Shown piece by piece: positions 5,232 through 7,722 of a DNA stretch of 7,722 nt (positions are counted from its first letter, which is position 1; every line of letters begins with the position of its first letter). Position numbers and translations under genes: made by a program. The stretch is from NCBI GenBank assembly GCA_027051995.1, contig JALUFY010000405.1, forward strand, positions 1 to 7,722, read 5' to 3'. The notes beneath the pieces were generated by a model. The model did no database searches. It saw only the letters and a list, made by a program, of their open reading frames with translations, and had not been told where the DNA came from. The stretch comes from Hyphomicrobiales bacterium. GTDB lineage: Bacteria; Pseudomonadota; Alphaproteobacteria; Rhizobiales; Aestuariivirgaceae.

Positions 5232-7519
5232 GCGGCCTTTTTCTCCCGGTTGTCTCCGGCCCCGGAGGGCGCGCCGGAGGGCAGCGCGAAGGATTTTCTC
5301 AGCCTGCCGTCCATGAGGCCAAGACGCAGCGAATTGGCGACGACGATGATAGAGGAGGCGGACATGGCCACGGCGGCGAACAGAGGCGTTGCGTATCCCA
5401 GCACGGCGACGGGCACGGCGAGCACGTTGTAAACCAGCGCCCAGGCGAAATTCTGCGTCATCAGGCGGCGCGCGCGGCGCGAGACGGCGATGGCCAGCCA
5501 GACGGCGCGCAGGGAAGAGCCGACGAAGATCATGTCCGCCGCCGTGCGGCCGATGTCCGAGGCGCTGGAGGGCGCCATGGAGGCATATCCCGCCGCCAGG
5601 GCGGGGGCATCGTTGATGCCGTCGCCCACCATGAGCACCTTGCCGCCGGCCTTCGTCAGGCCTTCCACATAGGCCAGTTTCTGTTGCGGCGACCAGCCGG
5701 ATTTCCATGTCCTGATGCCCAGCGCGCGGGCCACGGCGCGGACGGGGGCTTCGCGGTCGCCGGAGATCATCTCGACGCGCAGGCCCGCCCGCTGGAGCCT
5801 GCGGATGGTTTCCGCCGCATCGGGGCGCAGCTCGCTGGTGAAGCTGAAGAGAACGGGCGGGCGGCCCTCCATGGCGAAGGCCAGTTGCGGCAGGCCAGGA
5901 TCGGGCGCGTCCCTTTCGCTCACGCCGCACCATTCGCGGCTGCCCAGCCTGAGGGCGCGGCCGCGCCATGCGCCGGAGAGGCCCCGGCCCGGGTGCTCGA
6001 TGACATTGACCACCAGGGCGGGTTCGATGCCGCGCTCCTCCACCGCCCTGACCAGGGCGCGCGAGAGCGGATGCGAGGAGCCCGCCGCCAGCCCGGCGGC
6101 CAGCGCCAGCGAATCGGCGGACAGGGGGCCATCGGCCACGAGCTTCATATCGCCCAGCGTCAGGGTGCCGGTCTTGTCGAAAATCACCGTGCCGATTTCG
6201 GCCATGCGCTCCAGCGCGCCGCCGTCCTTTATCAGCACGCCATTGCGGAACAGCACGCCGGAGGCCACCACCTGCACCGCCGGAACCGCCAGACCGAGGG
6301 CGCAGGGGCAGGTGATGATGAGCACCGAAATGGCATGCAGCAGGGAGACGGGCCAGACGAAATCCGTCCACCACAGCCAGCCACCCAGGGTGAGCCCGGC
6401 GAGCACATGCACGGCGGGGGCGTAATAGCCCGCCAGCCGGTCGGCCAGGCGCACATAGGCGGACTTGCCCTGTTCGGCGGTGGCCATGAGGCGGATGATG
6501 CCGGAAAGAAATGTATCCTCGCCATGGGCCGTAAGGCGGATGACGAGCGGGCCGGTGAGGTTCATCGCCCCGGCATAGACCTTGTGGCCGGGCCCGGCCG
6601 GCTCGGGCACCGATTCGCCGGTGATGAGCGAGACATCGACATCGCTTCGGCCTTCCTCCACGACGCCGTCCACGGGGATGCGCTCGCCCGCGGCGACGGA
6701 CACGCGCATGCCGGGCTTGAGGGCGCTCATGGGCAGAAAGCGGCGCTTGCCGTCATCCCCCGTCACCATCGCGCCGGTGGCCGAAAGGGTCATGAGCTGG
6801 GAGACCGCCGAGCGGGCCCGCGCCCGCATGCGGTGATCCAGATAGCGGCCGATGAGCAGGAAGAACAGCAGGCTGACGGCGGCGTCGAAATAGGCGTGCG
6901 GCTGGTGATTGGCCGTCTCGTAGAGGCTCATCATGGCGGCGGTGAGCACCGCCAGGGATATGGGCACGTCCATGTTCATGCGGGCGCGCGACAGGGCCCG
7001 CCAGGCGGAGCGGAAAAAGGGCCGCCCGGCATAGGCGATGGCCGGCAGGGCGATAAGCGCCGAAATCCAGTGGAACAGATCGCGGGTGGAGCCCTGCGCG
7101 CCGGCCCATACGGAAATGGACAGGAGCATGATGTTGCCCGCCGCGAAACCGGCCACGGCAAGGGCGCGCAGAAGCTCGCGCGCTTCCTCGTCATCGCGGC
7201 TGAAGCCGGATTCGGCGGGGTCGAAGGGGCGGGCGGTATAGCCCAGCTCATCCATTTTGGCGATGACTTCGGCGGGGTCGAAATCCGGATCGCGCCATTT
7301 GACGCGCACCTGCTTGAGGGAGAAATTGACGCGCGCGAAGGTCAGCGCGGGGATCTCCTTCAGCCCCTTTTCCAGGGTGGAGATGCAGGCGGCGCAATTG
7401 ATCGCCGGGGCGATGAGGTTCAGTTCGAAGCCGCCGTCATCGTCCTGGCGCACCCACAGGGCGGCGTCTCCGCCTTCCCGGGCGGCGCTGTCTTCGTGCC
7501 TGACACCACAACAACCCAC
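5228..7519 (-). CDS. ccoI: Copper-transporting P1B-type ATPase CcoI (FixI)
   Basis: This inner-membrane ATPase moves copper outward to supply the copper centre of cbb3 oxidase. It has 763 residues. An N-terminal metal-binding domain spans about residues 31-100 with the site NCAACIST (Cys42, Cys45); Cys3 and Cys4 (MGCCG) may add metal ligands. Further motifs are MNMDVPIS (181-188), the actuator TGES (300-303), the transport motif CPC (404-406), the phosphorylation site DKTGT (448-452), the nucleotide-site HP (483-484), and GDGIND (632-637). The last two membrane segments carry YN (697-698) and MSASSIIVVANSLRL (719-733), as expected for copper ATPases of this branch. The start is GTG at 7519, the first start codon in frame after an in-frame stop-free stretch, with AAAGAGG 5 bases upstream. 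It begins 14 bases after ccoH and overlaps ccoS by 4 bases. Adjacent ccoH and ccoS point to CcoI rather than a detoxifying CopA. Confidence 0.96.
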   Translation of the reverse strand: MGCCGVRHEDSAAREGGDAALWVRQDDDGGFELNLIAPAINCAACISTLEKGLKEIPALTFARVNFSLKQVRVKWRDPDFDPAEVIAKMDELGYTARPFDPAESGFSRDDEEARELLRALAVAGFAAGNIMLLSISVWAGAQGSTRDLFHWISALIALPAIAYAGRPFFRSAWRALSRARMNMDVPISLAVLTAAMMSLYETANHQPHAYFDAAVSLLFFLLIGRYLDHRMRARARSAVSQLMTLSATGAMVTGDDGKRRFLPMSALKPGMRVSVAAGERIPVDGVVEEGRSDVDVSLITGESVPEPAGPGHKVYAGAMNLTGPLVIRLTAHGEDTFLSGIIRLMATAEQGKSAYVRLADRLAGYYAPAVHVLAGLTLGGWLWWTDFVWPVSLLHAISVLIITCPCALGLAVPAVQVVASGVLFRNGVLIKDGGALERMAEIGTVIFDKTGTLTLGDMKLVADGPLSADSLALAAGLAAGSSHPLSRALVRAVEERGIEPALVVNVIEHPGRGLSGAWRGRALRLGSREWCGVSERDAPDPGLPQLAFAMEGRPPVLFSFTSELRPDAAETIRRLQRAGLRVEMISGDREAPVRAVARALGIRTWKSGWSPQQKLAYVEGLTKAGGKVLMVGDGINDAPALAAGYASMAPSSASDIGRTAADMIFVGSSLRAVWLAIAVSRRARRLMTQNFAWALVYNVLAVPVAVLGYATPLFAAVAMSASSIIVVANSLRLGLMDGRLRKSFALPSGAPSGAGDNREKKAA

Positions 7520-7524
7520 GGCGG

Positions 7525-7531
7525 CCTCTTT
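7525..7531 (-). promoter_or_regulatory. Ribosome binding site of ccoI
   Basis: On the minus strand AAAGAGG lies 5 bases before the GTG at 7519, in the 14-base gap after the ccoH stop. It supports this non-ATG start, since the next ATG codons lie beyond the metal-binding domain start and would truncate the protein. Confidence 0.6.
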
Positions 7532-7533
7532 CG

Positions 7534-7722
7534 CTACTCGACGACGAACTCGGTGCTGACGCGCCAGACCAGCTTGCCGGAGCGGAAAAATTGCGCATCA
7601 ATGCGCCAGGCGCCGGGCTTGAGCGGCTCTTTTGTGCGGTAAACGCCCATCTTGCGCTCCTGCAGGGAGATTTCGCGGTCCTGCCGGTAGCCCACGGGGC
7701 GGCCCAGCTTGACCTTCGTCTC
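7534..7722 (-). CDS. ccoH: cbb3 oxidase accessory protein CcoH (FixH), C-terminal part (5' end outside window)
   Basis: The frame reads in from the right edge and stops at TAG (7534-7536), giving 62 residues. The segment is the periplasmic, immunoglobulin-like end of the FixH family: GRPVGYRQDREISLQE, then a Gly-x-Tyr turn (MGVYRTKEPLKPGAW), then a beta-rich end (RIDAQFFRSGKLVWRVSTEF). The pattern of basic and acidic strand, GxY, and a leucine followed by PGxW is typical of FixH. The N-terminal membrane anchor lies outside the window. CcoH helps to assemble or stabilise cbb3 oxidase. The call depends strongly on its position 14 bases ahead of ccoI, and on the usual order ccoG-ccoH-ccoI-ccoS; ccoG and the structural genes ccoNOQP are expected further right, outside the window. 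Confidence 0.87.
   Translation of the reverse strand, partial: ETKVKLGRPVGYRQDREISLQERKMGVYRTKEPLKPGAWRIDAQFFRSGKLVWRVSTEFVVE

Noticed and set aside
5232..6374. Upstream part of a 433-codon minus-strand frame that ends with CcoS
   Set aside because: Only the last 52 codons are a real gene. The upstream part is Arg- and Gly-rich out-of-frame reading of ccoI, not a fusion.
5684..7642. 652-codon open frame on the plus strand opposite ccoI and the end of ccoH
   Set aside because: It lies over clear ccoI motifs on the other strand. Its product is low-complexity, rich in Gly, His, Arg and Ala, and shows no domain.

Overview
The window is GC-rich, gene-dense bacterial DNA. It holds the end of one operon for dissimilatory sulfur metabolism (aprBA), an unlinked middle section, and the end of an operon for maturation of cbb3-type cytochrome oxidase (ccoH-ccoI-ccoS, also called fixH-fixI-fixS). 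AprBA together with the ccoHIS order suggests a proteobacterium, most likely an alphaproteobacterium, that oxidises reduced sulfur compounds and respires oxygen at low tension. Taxonomy and lifestyle are inferences. No ribosomal RNA or other taxonomic marker is present.

Layout, left to right. Positions 2-334 (+) encode the C-terminal part of AprB, the iron-sulfur beta subunit of adenylylsulfate (APS) reductase. A 76-base spacer with a GC-only stem-loop and a small repeated, alternately pairing A-rich motif leads to aprA (411-2411, +), the FAD catalytic subunit. A hairpin spanning the aprA stop codon and a strong intrinsic terminator follow. Next is a YkgJ-type cysteine-cluster protein (2537-3565, +) with its own terminator at 3608-3643. 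An unrecognised 189-residue protein (3644-4213, -) is transcribed divergently from a calcineurin-like metallophosphoesterase (4299-5060, +) across an 85-base gap. The metallophosphoesterase converges on ccoS (5073-5231, -). ccoS overlaps the end of ccoI (5228-7519, -), a copper-exporting P1B-type ATPase, which is preceded by the C-terminal part of ccoH (7534-7722, -).

How the genes fit together: AprBA catalyses the interconversion of sulfite plus AMP with APS. In an aerobe or microaerophile this usually means oxidation of sulfite to APS, with ATP sulfurylase then releasing sulfate. CcoH, CcoI and CcoS serve assembly and copper loading of the high-affinity terminal oxidase, which could receive the electrons. 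The YkgJ-like protein may coordinate iron or zinc, but its link to APS reductase is positional only.

The genes are tightly packed, there is no gene-free stretch over 300 bases, and no mobile elements, CRISPR arrays or RNA genes are visible. The best candidates for new biology are modest: the RNA structures around aprA, the YkgJ neighbour, an unusual GNRD motif in the metallophosphoesterase, and the unrecognised protein.
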